Source: Bacillus sp. AFS037270
GTDB taxonomy: Bacteria > Bacillota > Bacilli > Bacillales_B > DSM-18226
Direction of reading: 5' to 3'
NCBI RefSeq assembly: GCF_002585305.1
Contig: NZ_NUNF01000020.1
Span: 154,528 to 218,527, forward strand
Length of the DNA: 64,000 bases
The notes below the pieces were generated by a model that saw only the letters and a program-made list of their open reading frames with translations, was not told the origin of the DNA and searched no databases. The position numbers and the translations under genes are program-made. Positions 36,583 to 47,258 of the stretch are shown one piece after another (the stretch's first letter is position 1; each line of letters opens with the position of its first letter).

Positions 36583-37599
36583 ATGAGTTATAAGTTGGGG
36601 ATTTTAGATCAGAGTCCAATCTTTCCAGGAACAACTGCTTCTCATGCCTTGCAACAAACGGTTTTACTGGCTAAAAAAGCAGAGGAATGGGGATACTCGC
36701 GTTTTTGGGTTTCTGAACATCATAATGCCGAGCAACTAGCTGGATCGTCACCGGAGGTATTGATTTCCTATTTATTGGCTCAAACCAAGAGCATTCAAAT
36801 TGGGTCCGGGGGAGTCATGCTTCAGCACTACAGTCCATATAAGGTGGCTGAAAACTTCCATGTCTTATCAAATCTGGCACCTAGAAGAGTCGACCTCGGA
36901 ATTGGGAAAGCACCGGGTGGTCTTCCTTTATCCACAAAAGCCCTGCAGTATGGAACGGTCAACGATGGTAAGGATTTTTCAGAACGGCTCTCTTTTTTAT
37001 TAGATTTAATTGAAAACTCAGTCGATAGCAGTCATCCGCTGGCAGGTATTCAAGCGACCCCGATTCCCCAGGAAAAGCCAGAAATTTTTCTACTTGGTGC
37101 AAGTGCAAACAGTGCTCGGCTTGCAGCAGATTTAGGAATTTCATTTGTTTTTGCTAAATTTATCAATAGTGATGAAGCGGTACTAGAAGAAGCAGCAAAT
37201 CTTTATCGGGAAGGTTTTCCAAATGGACGATTGATTGTTTCGTTGGCTGTTATTGCTGCACCTACTAAAACAGAGGCAGAACAATTGATTGGGAACAGAA
37301 AAATTGTCAAAGTCCATCTTCAGAGCGGCCGCTCCGTGACTGTACAATCAACTGAGCAAGCGGACTTCTTTGGAAAGCAATCCGGTGAACCATATGAAAT
37401 TACTGAACAAGAAGCAGACATTATTGCCGGAACACCAGACTATATAATGGAAGTTTTAAATCAACTTCATAAAACGTACCAGGTGGATGAATTTATCATA
37501 CATACACCAATTGAACAAGAAGCAGCAAGATATCAATCATTTCAATTGTTAGGCCCTTTAAAAACGGCCAATTTAACTATTCAACCTCTAAATAGATGA
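36583..37599 (+). CDS. LLM class flavin-dependent oxidoreductase, YtmO/MsnO8-like
   Basis: This is a 338-residue bacterial-luciferase-like monooxygenase. It starts with LGILDQSPIFPG and has FWVSEHHNAEQLAGSSPEVL, GSGGVMLQHYSPYKVAE and RRVDLGIGKAPGG. These mark the branch that includes YtmO/CmoO of B. subtilis, which is part of the S-alkylcysteine salvage operon. The enzyme would need FMNH2, probably from the SsuE-like reductase at 56364. The ATG follows GGAGGGA. Its direct substrate is not established. Confidence 0.85.
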   Translation: MSYKLGILDQSPIFPGTTASHALQQTVLLAKKAEEWGYSRFWVSEHHNAEQLAGSSPEVLISYLLAQTKSIQIGSGGVMLQHYSPYKVAENFHVLSNLAPRRVDLGIGKAPGGLPLSTKALQYGTVNDGKDFSERLSFLLDLIENSVDSSHPLAGIQATPIPQEKPEIFLLGASANSARLAADLGISFVFAKFINSDEAVLEEAANLYREGFPNGRLIVSLAVIAAPTKTEAEQLIGNRKIVKVHLQSGRSVTVQSTEQADFFGKQSGEPYEITEQEADIIAGTPDYIMEVLNQLHKTYQVDEFIIHTPIEQEAARYQSFQLLGPLKTANLTIQPLNR

Positions 37600-37694
37600 G
37601 ATTCGGAATGAGAGTTTCATTATTTTTTAAACGCTAAAACCAACTATTCAGGTAGGAATATATACAATTAAATAGTGAAGGGAAGGATATTGTA

Positions 37695-39032
37695 ATGTCA
37701 AATAAAAGACAATTAAAACTAGGAACGATTATTCATGGCGTAGGAGGAAATATTGCCGCTTGGAGGCATCCAGAGGTATTAACAGATGCCAGTGTTAATT
37801 TTGATTTTTATAAGGAGCAAGCACAAAAATCTGAAACGGCTAAATTTGACTTTGTTTTTATTGCAGATGGCCTGCATATTAATGAAAAATCTTTGCCTCA
37901 CTTTTTAAATCGGTTTGAGCCGCTTACGATTTTATCGGCACTTGCGGCTGTCACTTCACGTATCGGTCTTGCGGGAACCGTATCCACTTCCTATAGTGAA
38001 CCATTTAATGTCGCAAGGCAATTTTCCTCATTGGATCATATCAGTCATGGCCGGGCTGGATGGAATGTCGTTACCTCCCCTTTAGAGAAAACAGCATTAA
38101 ACTTTAGTAAAACGATTGAGGAGCATCCTAACCATCCAAAAAGATACCGAATTGCCTCTGAATATTTAGATGTTGCCAAAGGATTATGGGATTCGTGGGA
38201 AGATGATGCATTTATCCGCAGTAAAGAATCAGGAGTATTCTTCGATCCTGAGAAATTACATCCATTAAATCACAAAGGAGAATTTTTCTCTGTGCAAGGT
38301 CCGTTAAATATTGGCAGGTCAAAGCAAGGGCGGCCGATTATCTTTCAAGCAGGATCATCCGAAGATGGGAAAAACCTTGCAGCTAAAGATGCTGATGCTA
38401 TTTTCACTGGTCATGCGACATTGGAGGAAGCACAAAAATTTTATGAAGATGTTAAACGCAGGACTGCTGAATATGGCAGAAATCCTGATCACATTCTCGT
38501 TTTGCCAGGCATCGAGCCAATTGTTGGAACGACAGAGGAGGAAGCTGACCAGAAATATCAAGAGATTGCTAATTTAGTATCGATTGAGCAAGCATTAAAC
38601 TATTTAGGTCGCTTTTTTGAACATCATGATTTTTCACAGTATCCACTTGATGAATCTTTTCCAGAAATCGGTGATTTGGGGTCAAATAGCTTCAAAAGTG
38701 GAACAGATCGAATAAAACAGGAAGCGAGAGAACAAAATTTAACTCTTCGCCAGGTTGCCTTAAGGGCTGCGACTCCAAGAACTCCGTTTATTGGTACGCC
38801 AGAAAAAGTAGCAGATCGCATACAGGAATGGTTTGAGGGATACGGAGCCGATGGATTCATTATTCAATTCAATGTTCCTAGTAATCTAACAAGTTTTATT
38901 GAGCTTGTAGTACCAATTCTGCAAGAACGTGGTCTTTTTCGAACGGAGTATGAAGCAGATACCTTACGAGGCAATCTAGGACTCCCGTACCCAGAAAACC
39001 GTTATTTAAAAAATATAGTGAAAAATGGTTAA
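37695..39032 (+). CDS. NtaA/SnaA/DszA family monooxygenase, YtnJ-like (copy 1)
   Basis: This is a 445-residue FMNH2-dependent monooxygenase of the nitrilotriacetate/pristinamycin/desulfurisation family. It has [52 protein letters not shown] and the substrate loop around [14 protein letters not shown]. YtnJ/CmoJ of B. subtilis, of the same family and length, cleaves the C-S bond of N-acetyl-S-alkylcysteines. It is strikingly similar to the gene at 48195. The ribosome site is AAGGGAAGG. Confidence 0.88.
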   Translation: MSNKRQLKLGTIIHGVGGNIAAWRHPEVLTDASVNFDFYKEQAQKSETAKFDFVFIADGLHINEKSLPHFLNRFEPLTILSALAAVTSRIGLAGTVSTSYSEPFNVARQFSSLDHISHGRAGWNVVTSPLEKTALNFSKTIEEHPNHPKRYRIASEYLDVAKGLWDSWEDDAFIRSKESGVFFDPEKLHPLNHKGEFFSVQGPLNIGRSKQGRPIIFQAGSSEDGKNLAAKDADAIFTGHATLEEAQKFYEDVKRRTAEYGRNPDHILVLPGIEPIVGTTEEEADQKYQEIANLVSIEQALNYLGRFFEHHDFSQYPLDESFPEIGDLGSNSFKSGTDRIKQEAREQNLTLRQVALRAATPRTPFIGTPEKVADRIQEWFEGYGADGFIIQFNVPSNLTSFIELVVPILQERGLFRTEYEADTLRGNLGLPYPENRYLKNIVKNG

Positions 39033-39044
39033 GGGGTGGTTAAT

Positions 39045-40697
39045 GTGAAACGAGTAGATTGGAAAAAATTATTACCTATTTCAATAGCAATTTTACTCTT
39101 ATTATCAGGCTGTGCAAGTAGTACTGGTACAAAAAATAGTAGTTCACAAGCAACAAACGGTAAGGTTGAATCACAGCCTAACTCTGGGGGTGATTTAACT
39201 TATGCACTTGCAACCTCTCCTGATTCACTTGATCCGGCACGGAGTGGTTTAGCAGTTGCTGTTCGTGCATTCAGAACCATTTTTGACAGCTTAGTCGTTC
39301 AGGCGCCAGATAATTCAATCAAACCGTGGCTTGCTACAGAATGGACAATTTCAGATGATGGAAAAACTTATACTTTTAAGCTACGTAAGGACGTTAAGTT
39401 TCAGGATGGAACCCCTTTTAATGCGGAGGCTGTTAAATATAGTTTTGACCGGATTATAGATCCAAAAACCCAAGCCAAAAATGCGGTTGCCCTTCTGAAG
39501 CCCTATCAATCGTCAGAAGTTATTGATGATTACACAATCAAAATCAATCTTACAACCCCTTCAACGGCGTTTTTAAGTAACCTAAGCCAGGCAATGCTGG
39601 GAATTGTTTCCCCGACTGCGGCAGAAAAGTATGGTGATCAGTTTGGCAAAAATCCCGTAGGTACTGGGCCATATAAGTTTGTCAGTTGGGCAGATAATGC
39701 AGACATTGTGGTTGAAAAAAATAAAGATTATCACTGGGGCCCTTCCATTGTAGAAAACAAAGATGCACCTTATCTTGATAAAATAACCTTTAAAATCATT
39801 CCAGAAGAGGCAACTCGTATTGGCAGTGTCCAAAGCGGGCAAGTGCTTGCGGCAGAAACAGTACCGCCGCAAAATATTCAATCATTAAAAAATGATCAGA
39901 ACACTCAATTACTTCAAGTGAACACAATTGGTTTACCATATACCCTCTTTTTTAATCAGAGAAGGGCTCCGTGGAATGATGTGAAAGCTCGTAAAGCAGT
40001 TCAGCTTGCGGTTGACGTGAATGCGATTGTAAAGACACTTTACTTAGATACCTATTCAAGAGCATGGTCTCCACTATCACCAGGTATTTTAGGTTATGAT
40101 AAATCGCTTGAAAATGGAAGCAAGCTTGATGTAAAGAAGGCTAATCAGCTACTTGATGAACTAGGCTATGTAAAAGGGACGGACGGTATTCGTGAGAAGG
40201 ATGGAAAGAAACTGACATTAACATATGTCGATGGAACTCCAAATCGTGAGAAGAGAAATGATATCGCCGTTATGGTCCAGCAGCAGTTAAAAAAGATTGG
40301 AGTTAAGGTAGAAATCAATATTACTAAGGACATTGCTTCAGTGGTTCAACAGAAAGCCGATTATGATGTGTATGGAAATAGCCAAGTTAATTCAGATCCC
40401 AACTCATTGCGAGCCTTTTATCACTCAACAACTCCCGATCAGGAGGCAACTGTAAAGAGGTTGGGTGGCGGTTCCGATCCAGAAATAGATCAATGGTTAG
40501 AAGCTGGCACAGTAGAAACTGACTTAGCAAAAAGAGAAGAGCTCTACAAAAAAGTCCAACAGAAAATTATTGATCAAGCGTGGATTCTTCCTATTTATGT
40601 ATTCCCTTATACCGTGGCAGCATCTAAGACTGTTAACGGGATTAAGTTCGATTCATTAGGTTATCCGCTATTTAATGATGCAAATATTAAGAAATAA
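39045..40697 (+). CDS. ABC transporter substrate-binding lipoprotein, family 5 (Opp/Dpp/Gsi type)
   Basis: This 550-residue lipoprotein binds a peptide-like or other solute for the importer that follows. The signal ends in the lipobox LSGC. Family features include LATSPDSLDPARSGLA, DGTPFNAEAVKYSFDRI and GTGPYKFVSW. GTG 39045 has AAGGGGTGG five bases upstream and is preferred to GTG 39036. It follows the monooxygenase after 12 bp, so co-transcription is likely. Glutathione or another S-containing peptide is a guess from context. Confidence 0.88.
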   Translation: MKRVDWKKLLPISIAILLLLSGCASSTGTKNSSSQATNGKVESQPNSGGDLTYALATSPDSLDPARSGLAVAVRAFRTIFDSLVVQAPDNSIKPWLATEWTISDDGKTYTFKLRKDVKFQDGTPFNAEAVKYSFDRIIDPKTQAKNAVALLKPYQSSEVIDDYTIKINLTTPSTAFLSNLSQAMLGIVSPTAAEKYGDQFGKNPVGTGPYKFVSWADNADIVVEKNKDYHWGPSIVENKDAPYLDKITFKIIPEEATRIGSVQSGQVLAAETVPPQNIQSLKNDQNTQLLQVNTIGLPYTLFFNQRRAPWNDVKARKAVQLAVDVNAIVKTLYLDTYSRAWSPLSPGILGYDKSLENGSKLDVKKANQLLDELGYVKGTDGIREKDGKKLTLTYVDGTPNREKRNDIAVMVQQQLKKIGVKVEINITKDIASVVQQKADYDVYGNSQVNSDPNSLRAFYHSTTPDQEATVKRLGGGSDPEIDQWLEAGTVETDLAKREELYKKVQQKIIDQAWILPIYVFPYTVAASKTVNGIKFDSLGYPLFNDANIKK

Positions 40698-40716
40698 TGG
40701 AATGGAGCTGGGAAAT

Positions 40717-41655
40717 GTGGCACTTGCCAATAAGATTCTTTTAAAAATCTCTTCTGCATTAGTATCCATTTTTGGCTCCCTTATCCTTGTCTTTTTTATC
40801 ATCTATTTGCTGCCAGGTGATCCAGTATTGTCCATGCTGGATCCTTCTACGGCAACAGCTGAAACGGTAGCCAATTTACGCAAGGAACTTGGGCTTGACC
40901 AACCAATTTATATTCAATTTGCCGATTATTTTTTGAACGTTCTACATGGGAATTTTGGTCAATCTATCATCAATAGCGAACCGGTCCTGCTTAAAGTCTT
41001 AGAACATTTTCCGGCCACCCTTACTCTTACACTTACGAGTGCCATATTTTCTATAGCAATTGGACTAATATTTGGAGTGCTCTCGGCAATATACAGGAAT
41101 AAATGGATTGATTTTATTGCTAGGTTAATTGGTTTGTTTGGCATTTCAATGCCAACATTTTGGTCAGGCATTTTATTAATTCTCATTTTTTCCGTCTTTT
41201 TAAACTGGCTTCCCGCTATGGGATCAGATGGGTGGCAGACACTTGTCCTTCCATCACTGTCTCTTGGGTTTGTAGGTGCAGGATTAATCATTCGGATGGT
41301 AAGAACGAGCATGCTCGAAGTAGTAAATGAGCAATTTATTGTGACGCTTCGTGCGAAAGGACTTTCCGAACGGGTAATTATGTATCAACATGCCCTTAGA
41401 AACGCATTAATTCCTGCGATTACAATTATCGGTATTAATATTGGTGAATTAATGGCAGGTACTGTCGTCATCGAAACCGTTTTTTCCAGGCAGGGGATTG
41501 GCAGGATTGTTGCGGATGCCATCATGGCTAAAGATTTACCTGTTATTCAGGGGGTTGTGTTTTTTAGTGCGATTGTTTATGTGATAGTCAATTTACTAGT
41601 TGACTTATCCTATTCAATAATTGATCCCAGGGTTCGGAGGTCTGATCAAAGGTAA
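40717..41655 (+). CDS. ABC transporter permease, DppB/OppB type
   Basis: This is the first membrane subunit of the importer, about 312 residues and six helices. It has FFIIYLLPGDPV near the N terminus, SLGFVGAGLIIRMVRTSML, and the coupling motif LRAKGLSERVIMYQHALRNA. GTG 40717 is chosen, nine bases after GGAG. ATG 40702 is also possible, and ATG 40675 would overlap the binding-protein gene. It pairs with the next gene. Confidence 0.88.
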   Translation: MALANKILLKISSALVSIFGSLILVFFIIYLLPGDPVLSMLDPSTATAETVANLRKELGLDQPIYIQFADYFLNVLHGNFGQSIINSEPVLLKVLEHFPATLTLTLTSAIFSIAIGLIFGVLSAIYRNKWIDFIARLIGLFGISMPTFWSGILLILIFSVFLNWLPAMGSDGWQTLVLPSLSLGFVGAGLIIRMVRTSMLEVVNEQFIVTLRAKGLSERVIMYQHALRNALIPAITIIGINIGELMAGTVVIETVFSRQGIGRIVADAIMAKDLPVIQGVVFFSAIVYVIVNLLVDLSYSIIDPRVRRSDQR

Positions 41656-41669
41656 AGGAGGCAGTATAA

Positions 41670-42551
41670 ATGAAAGAAATTGTTAATGTTGAAACAACAC
41701 TGCGAGTTCCGAAATGGACTTTAAAGAGAAGGAAAACGAACTTTTCCATATCCAACCTTTTTTTATACACATCAACAGTTATTGTACTATTTATTATTGC
41801 CTGTGCCATATTTCCAAAGTGGATTGCGCCTTTTTCCCCAACCTATATGAATACAGAATTTATCCTAAGTAAGCCAAGTGCAGATCATTGGTTTGGAACG
41901 GATTATTTTGGCAGGGACGTATTTAGTCTCGTCATTTATGGAAGTCAAGATTCGCTTATTATTGGTGTAACATCAGTACTTATAGGTGGAATTATCGGTG
42001 GAAGTATTGGGGCATTTGCTGGATATATCGGCGGATTTGTTGATGTAATCTTAATGAGGGTCATCGATATTTTAATGACTATTCCAGGAATACTTCTTGC
42101 CTTAGCCATAGCTGCTGCTCTTGGCCCTAGTTTATTTAATATTGTATTGGCTGTAGCGGCTTCGGCAATTCCAGGCTATGCACGTGTGATGAGAGGACAA
42201 ATGATGAGTATAAAAAAAAGAAAGTTCGTCGATGCATCGCGTTCAATTGGGACACCTAGTTGGAGGATATTCCTATGGCATATCTTACCTAATTCCTGGT
42301 CACCGCTTCTTGTTTTGGGGACGATAGGTCTTGGTACTTCGATTTTAATTGGTTCAGGGTTAAGTTTCCTGGGTCTTGGGACCATAAAGGAAATTCCTGA
42401 TTGGGGAGCCTTACTATCACAAGGAAGAGGATATTTAACAGTGGCATGGTGGATTTCCACCTTTCCGGGTTTAGCCATTACTCTTTTCGTGCTCTCAATC
42501 AATATTATTGGCGATAAACTTCGCGATTCCTTTGACCCAAAAACGAGGTAG
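41670..42551 (+). CDS. ABC transporter permease, DppC/OppC type
   Basis: This is the second membrane subunit, 293 residues. It has an N-terminal helix after a basic stretch, the DHWFGTDYFGRDVFSLVIYG motif and the coupling loop DASRSIGTPSWRIFLWHILP. The ATG has AAAGGAGG upstream and lies 14 bp after the first permease. The layout matches GsiC-GsiD or DppB-DppC pairs. Confidence 0.9.
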   Translation: MKEIVNVETTLRVPKWTLKRRKTNFSISNLFLYTSTVIVLFIIACAIFPKWIAPFSPTYMNTEFILSKPSADHWFGTDYFGRDVFSLVIYGSQDSLIIGVTSVLIGGIIGGSIGAFAGYIGGFVDVILMRVIDILMTIPGILLALAIAAALGPSLFNIVLAVAASAIPGYARVMRGQMMSIKKRKFVDASRSIGTPSWRIFLWHILPNSWSPLLVLGTIGLGTSILIGSGLSFLGLGTIKEIPDWGALLSQGRGYLTVAWWISTFPGLAITLFVLSINIIGDKLRDSFDPKTR

Positions 42552-42564
42552 GGGGAGAGAAAAA

Positions 42565-44589
42565 ATGGAGAAATTACTTGAAATAAAGAACTTACAGGTT
42601 GATTTTACTAGTAGCAATCATCAGTTAACTGCGATTAAAGATGTCACATTAGATATTAAAACAGGAGAAACGGTCTGTATCGTTGGGGAGTCAGGAAGCG
42701 GCAAAACGGTAACTTCTAAAACGATTATGAGGCTTATAGATTACGAGAGTGGAAAAATAGCGGAGGGAAGTATCGTAATCGATGGAATCGATCTTACAAA
42801 ACTTTCACCAAAAAAACTCCGTTCCATTCGCGGGAAAAAAATAGCGATGATTTTTCAAGAACCGATGGCCGCGTTTGACCCTGTCTTTACCATTGGGAAA
42901 CAAATCATGGAGACCATCCTTGAACATAAGCATTCAAATAAGTTAGAAGCTAAAGCGAGGGCCATTTATTTACTAAAGCGAGTGGGTATCTCGGATGCTG
43001 AAATTCGTTTGAACCAGTATCCAAATGAGTTGTCCGGAGGTATGCTGCAAAGAGCGATGATTGCGATGGCACTTGCTTGTGATCCAGATTTACTTATTGC
43101 AGACGAACCGACTACCGCACTGGATGTGACCATTCAAGCGCAAATATTGCAGCTTCTTCAAGAATTGAAAGAAGAACTGGGCATGTCTATCCTATTAATT
43201 ACCCATGATATGGGCGTTGCAGCAGAAATGGCAGACCGAATTATTGTGATGTATGCCGGTAGTATCGTTGAGCAAGCCGACGTGAAACATTTGTTTGAAC
43301 GGCCCTATCATCCATATACATATGGATTATTACAATCGATCACGACAGTGGATAGTGATAGGAGCAAAAAACTATACTCTATTAAAGGTTCGATTCCAAG
43401 CTTAGCTGACTTACCTTCTGGATGTCATTTTCATCCCCGCTGCCCATTTGCGACGGATCTTTGCAAAAGTGAATCACCTCCATTATTGGAAGTTAATAAT
43501 CGTCAGACAGCTTGTTGGTATGCGGAAGAGGTAACAGAAAAACTCTTCAATAAAGATTTGGAAACGAAAGTTGACGTACAGCCTCAAAAAGAAATGGCTC
43601 AAGCGATTCCCTTGGTTATTGGTGGTGAACCATTGTTTGAGGTTCAAGATTTAAGTAAATATTATTCAATTGGGAAGAAACTATTTTCTCGACAGCCAAC
43701 CTATATTAGAGCTGTTGATAGCGTGTCCTTCCATATCAATGAAGGGGAAACCTTTGGGCTGGTTGGAGAATCGGGCAGTGGAAAATCGACATTGGGCCGA
43801 GTTCTCTTGCAACTAGAAAAACCTACCAGTGGAGAGGTATTCTTTCAGGGCCAGGATTTGTCAATATTGTCAGCAAGAGAATTACGTGAAAAGAGAAGGG
43901 ATATGCAAGTTATCTACCAAGACCCATATGGATCTGTTAATCCCCGCTGGAAAATTGGGGATATTATCGGAGAACCTCTTCAAGTTCATGAAACAATTAG
44001 TGTGAAAGACAAGAATGATAGAGTTCAAGAATTATTAGAGATTGTCGGGCTAAATAAAAACAGTTTTGATCGTTATCCACATGAATTTTCTGGCGGCCAG
44101 CGTCAGCGTATTGCGATTGCTAGAGCGATTGCGCTAAATCCCAAGTTTATTTTAGCCGATGAAGCGGTATCAGCTTTAGATGTTTCCGTTCAGGCTCAAA
44201 TCATTAACTTATTACAGGATATCCAAAGGGAACGAAATCTAACTTATTTATTTATCGGCCACGGATTAAATATTGTTCGGCATATTTCCGATCGGATCGG
44301 TGTGATGTATTTAGGTCAATTGGTGGAATTGGCTAATAGTGAAGAATTGTTTTTACATCCTGCCCATCATTATACAAAAGGTCTCATTGAATCAATCCCA
44401 GTAGCAGATCCCACGCGCTTTAGGGAACGGATAACTCTAAGTGGCGAAATTCCATCACCAGCAAACCCGCCATCTGGATGCAGATTTCATACCCGCTGTC
44501 CCGCAGCGACTGCCCGTTGCCGTGAAGAACAGCCGATATTTAGAGAAGTGTCTAAAGGTCATTCGGCTGCATGCCATCATCCAGTGTAA
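42565..44589 (+). CDS. Fused double ATPase of a peptide-type ABC importer (GsiA-like)
   Basis: This 674-residue protein carries two complete ATP-binding cassettes. The first has GESGSGKT, LSGGMLQR and LLIADEPTTALD; the second has GESGSGKS, FSGGQRQRIAIA and FILADEAVSALD. Each is followed by the Opp-type C-terminal Cys motif (SGCHFHPRCPFATDLC and SGCRFHTRCPAATARC), which may bind an Fe-S cluster. This replaces separate OppD and OppF proteins, as in the E. coli glutathione importer GsiA. ATG 42565 has GGGGGAGAG upstream; ATG 42508 lies inside the permease gene. Confidence 0.9.
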   Translation: MEKLLEIKNLQVDFTSSNHQLTAIKDVTLDIKTGETVCIVGESGSGKTVTSKTIMRLIDYESGKIAEGSIVIDGIDLTKLSPKKLRSIRGKKIAMIFQEPMAAFDPVFTIGKQIMETILEHKHSNKLEAKARAIYLLKRVGISDAEIRLNQYPNELSGGMLQRAMIAMALACDPDLLIADEPTTALDVTIQAQILQLLQELKEELGMSILLITHDMGVAAEMADRIIVMYAGSIVEQADVKHLFERPYHPYTYGLLQSITTVDSDRSKKLYSIKGSIPSLADLPSGCHFHPRCPFATDLCKSESPPLLEVNNRQTACWYAEEVTEKLFNKDLETKVDVQPQKEMAQAIPLVIGGEPLFEVQDLSKYYSIGKKLFSRQPTYIRAVDSVSFHINEGETFGLVGESGSGKSTLGRVLLQLEKPTSGEVFFQGQDLSILSARELREKRRDMQVIYQDPYGSVNPRWKIGDIIGEPLQVHETISVKDKNDRVQELLEIVGLNKNSFDRYPHEFSGGQRQRIAIARAIALNPKFILADEAVSALDVSVQAQIINLLQDIQRERNLTYLFIGHGLNIVRHISDRIGVMYLGQLVELANSEELFLHPAHHYTKGLIESIPVADPTRFRERITLSGEIPSPANPPSGCRFHTRCPAATARCREEQPIFREVSKGHSAACHHPV

Positions 44590-44622
44590 ATGGGCTGGTT
44601 GAAGGATGAAATAGTAGAAATC

Positions 44623-44694
44623 AGGATGAAGTGTCCTTCATAAGTGATATGAAAGACAAAAATAAAACATTCCAAGGACGAAGTGTCCTTCATA
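44623..44694. repeat. Pair of near-identical palindromic repeats
   Basis: AGGATGAAGTGTCCTTCATA (44623) and AGGACGAAGTGTCCTTCATA (44675) differ at one base and are 52 bp apart. Each is itself palindromic (ATGAAG-TGTC-CTTCAT; AAGGAC-GAAGT-GTCCTT). They lie between the importer ATPase and the broken LLM gene. They could be operators or RNA structures. Confidence 0.55.
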
Positions 44695-44727
44695 TAAGGC
44701 TAGGGATTTAAATAGGAGGAATAAAGG

Positions 44728-45783
44728 ATGAAATTTGTTGTGTTTGATTTAATGAGTAATCATCCAAATGGTGTAACAGGAGAGGTATTAACGGAACAAG
44801 AAAGAATTCAATAAGTCATTGATCAAGCTGTTTTCGCAGAAACGCTTAGATTTGATGGATATGGAGTAGGTGAGAGGCATGGTGCTCCATTTCTATCTTC
44901 TTCACCAGCCCTAATGTTAACGGCCATTGCAGCGCGAACCTCAAAAATACGCTTGATGCCTACCATATCCGTTTTGAGCGTCCTTGACCCAGTGCGAGTA
45001 GCAGAGGATTATGCCACACTTGATCATCTATCGAGTGGAAGATTGGAGATGATGATTGGAAAAGGTAATGATCCGCGCCACTACCCCTTATTCGGAATCA
45101 AAGAGGAAGAGCAATGGATATCACTAGCTGAGCGGTATGATCTTCTTAAACGCTTATGGTCTGAAGAAAATGTCTCATGGGAAGGGACATATCGTTCTCC
45201 ATTAAATAATGTGACAACTGAACCTAGACCCTATCAGAAGAAGATACGAATTTGGCATGGCAGTGCATCTAGTCCACTTTCTACTGAGCTTGCAGCAAAG
45301 AATGGGGAACCGATTTTTTCATCAAATGCTTTTCATCCCATGGCAAAATACAAAGAATTAATTGATCATTATCGTGAACGTCTTGAATTCTATGGGTTCG
45401 ATTCAAAAAACGCTGTCGTCGGTGCTGGAGCAGGAAGCTTATATTTGGCTAACACAACAGAAGAGGCCATTAACAGGTTCCGGCCATATTATGACACTTA
45501 TATGAATACAGATGCATCAAAACATAACCAATCTCCATTTAAGAGCCTTGAGGATCACGTACAAAACGGTTCACTTTTAATAGGAAGTCCAGATTATGTA
45601 ATAGAAAAGATACTTAAATACCATCAAGCATTCGGACACCAAGTACAAAGTATAAGTGTGGGGGGGTTAAGTCAGGAAGAACAATATGAGCAACTAGAAA
45701 GATTCGCTACGGAGATTATGCCAGTGCTTAGAAGTGAGATCCCTAGTACTATTTGGGAAATTGAAAAAGCAGCAGTCGATTAA
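44728..45783 (+). pseudogene. LLM class flavin-dependent oxidoreductase with in-frame stop at codon 29
   Basis: The gene has a good ribosome site (AGGAGGAATAAAGG) and starts MKFVVFDLMSNHPNGV, but TAA at 44812-44814 interrupts it. The same frame then continues without further damage to 45783 (VIDQAVFAETLRFDGYGVGE, then RTSKIRLMPTISVLSVLDPV, then HHLSSGRLEMMIGKG-like regions). The intact length would be about 351 residues, usual for luciferase-like monooxygenases. Only one lesion is seen, so the inactivation is recent, or the base is a sequencing error. An internal ATG at 44914 lacks a ribosome site. Confidence 0.82.
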
Positions 45784-45830
45784 TGATACCTATTTGCTCC
45801 AAATTGATTTGAGCGGGAAGGGGGAATTCA

Positions 45831-47147
45831 ATGAGCAATCAAATCCGTACCATGCATCTAAATTTATTTCTATATAATCTGGGACATCATGAGGCCTCCT
45901 GGCGTCACCCGGAATCACTGACTGATCAATTGATGGATTTTACTTATTATAAACAATTGGCACAAAAAGCAGAAAAGGCAAAAATGGATGCCATTTTTCT
46001 CGCCGATCGTATTTCAACATCACCTGCTGCGGTTGAAAAAGGTTCCCTTGTTTCTTTTGAACCAACCACGTTACTTTCGGCAATAGCCGCAGTTACGGAA
46101 CGGATTGGATTAATTGGTACTGTTTCAACTAGTTTTAATGAGCCCTATAATGTGGCACGGAGATTTTCTTCTCTGGATTTTTTGAGCAAAGGACGTGCTG
46201 GCTGGAATATCATTACTTCTGGAACCGATAGTGAGGCTCAGAATTTTAATCTTGACCGAATTCCAAATCATACTGACCGCTATAAAAAAGCAAAAGAGTT
46301 TTTTGAAGTAACCATGAAGCTTTGGGATAGCTGGGAAGATGATGCGATTTTAGCAGATAAAGAGAATGGGATTTTTGCAGATAATCAAAAAGTACATGAA
46401 ATACATCATAACGGAGAATATTTTAAAGTTCGAGGCCCATTAAACATGCCAAGGTCTCCACAGAAAAGACCCGTTCTCTTCCAAGCAGGAACTTCAGAGG
46501 ATGGAAAGGAATTTTCTTCTCAATACGCTGATGCTATTTTTACGGCCCATCAAACCTTTGAAGATGCAGGGGAGTTTTATAAAGATGCAAAAGAAAGAAT
46601 TGCAAGGATCGGCAGGAATCCAGATCAAGTAAAAATATTGCCGGGAATTAGTTTTGTTATAGGTAATACAGAAGAAGAGGCAAAAGAAAGGGAAGAAGAA
46701 TTAGCTGAATTCATGAATTTCAGCCATAGTTTGATTCAGCTTTCTAACAGAATTGGAGTGGATTTAACATCTGTTCCTTTGGATGAACCGCTGCCCAATC
46801 TACCTGATAGTAAAGAAATACAAGGTCACCAAAGTAGGACTAAATTAATCATTGAGTTGGCCCAAAGAGAGAATCTTTCTATTAAACAATTACTTGTTCG
46901 CTTAGGAGGAGGTAGAGGGCATTATACAATAAGTGGGACACCAAAGAGTATTGCAGACGAGCTTGAATTTTGGTTTCTTAACGGAGCAGCTGATGGATTT
47001 AACATCATGCCACAAATAATGAAACGTGATTTTGATCTTTTTGTCCATTTAGTCATTCCTGAATTGCAACGCAGACAATTATTTAGAACGGATTACGCAG
47101 GTAATACCTTGAGAGAACATTATAATTTGCCATTTCCCTTAAATTAA
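45831..47147 (+). CDS. NtaA/SnaA/DszA family monooxygenase (copy 2)
   Basis: This is a 438-residue FMNH2-dependent monooxygenase of the same family as copies 1 and 3, but clearly more distant. It has NLGHHEASWRHPESL, DAIFLADRIST, GLIGTVSTSFNEPYNVARRF, GRAGWNIITSG and FQAGTSEDGKEFSSQYADAIF. The divergence suggests another S- or N-containing substrate. The ATG has GGAAGGGGG upstream. It lies 47 bp after the broken LLM gene. Confidence 0.87.
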   Translation: MSNQIRTMHLNLFLYNLGHHEASWRHPESLTDQLMDFTYYKQLAQKAEKAKMDAIFLADRISTSPAAVEKGSLVSFEPTTLLSAIAAVTERIGLIGTVSTSFNEPYNVARRFSSLDFLSKGRAGWNIITSGTDSEAQNFNLDRIPNHTDRYKKAKEFFEVTMKLWDSWEDDAILADKENGIFADNQKVHEIHHNGEYFKVRGPLNMPRSPQKRPVLFQAGTSEDGKEFSSQYADAIFTAHQTFEDAGEFYKDAKERIARIGRNPDQVKILPGISFVIGNTEEEAKEREEELAEFMNFSHSLIQLSNRIGVDLTSVPLDEPLPNLPDSKEIQGHQSRTKLIIELAQRENLSIKQLLVRLGGGRGHYTISGTPKSIADELEFWFLNGAADGFNIMPQIMKRDFDLFVHLVIPELQRRQLFRTDYAGNTLREHYNLPFPLN

Positions 47148-47258
47148 TTTACTTCTATTAAAAGGGTGCTATGAGAACTTCAGAAATGAAGTTTTTTAAA
47201 ACCTTTAATTCCTATTTGTTGGATGTGGTTAGTTGGGTATAAAAAGGAGGAGAGCTAG

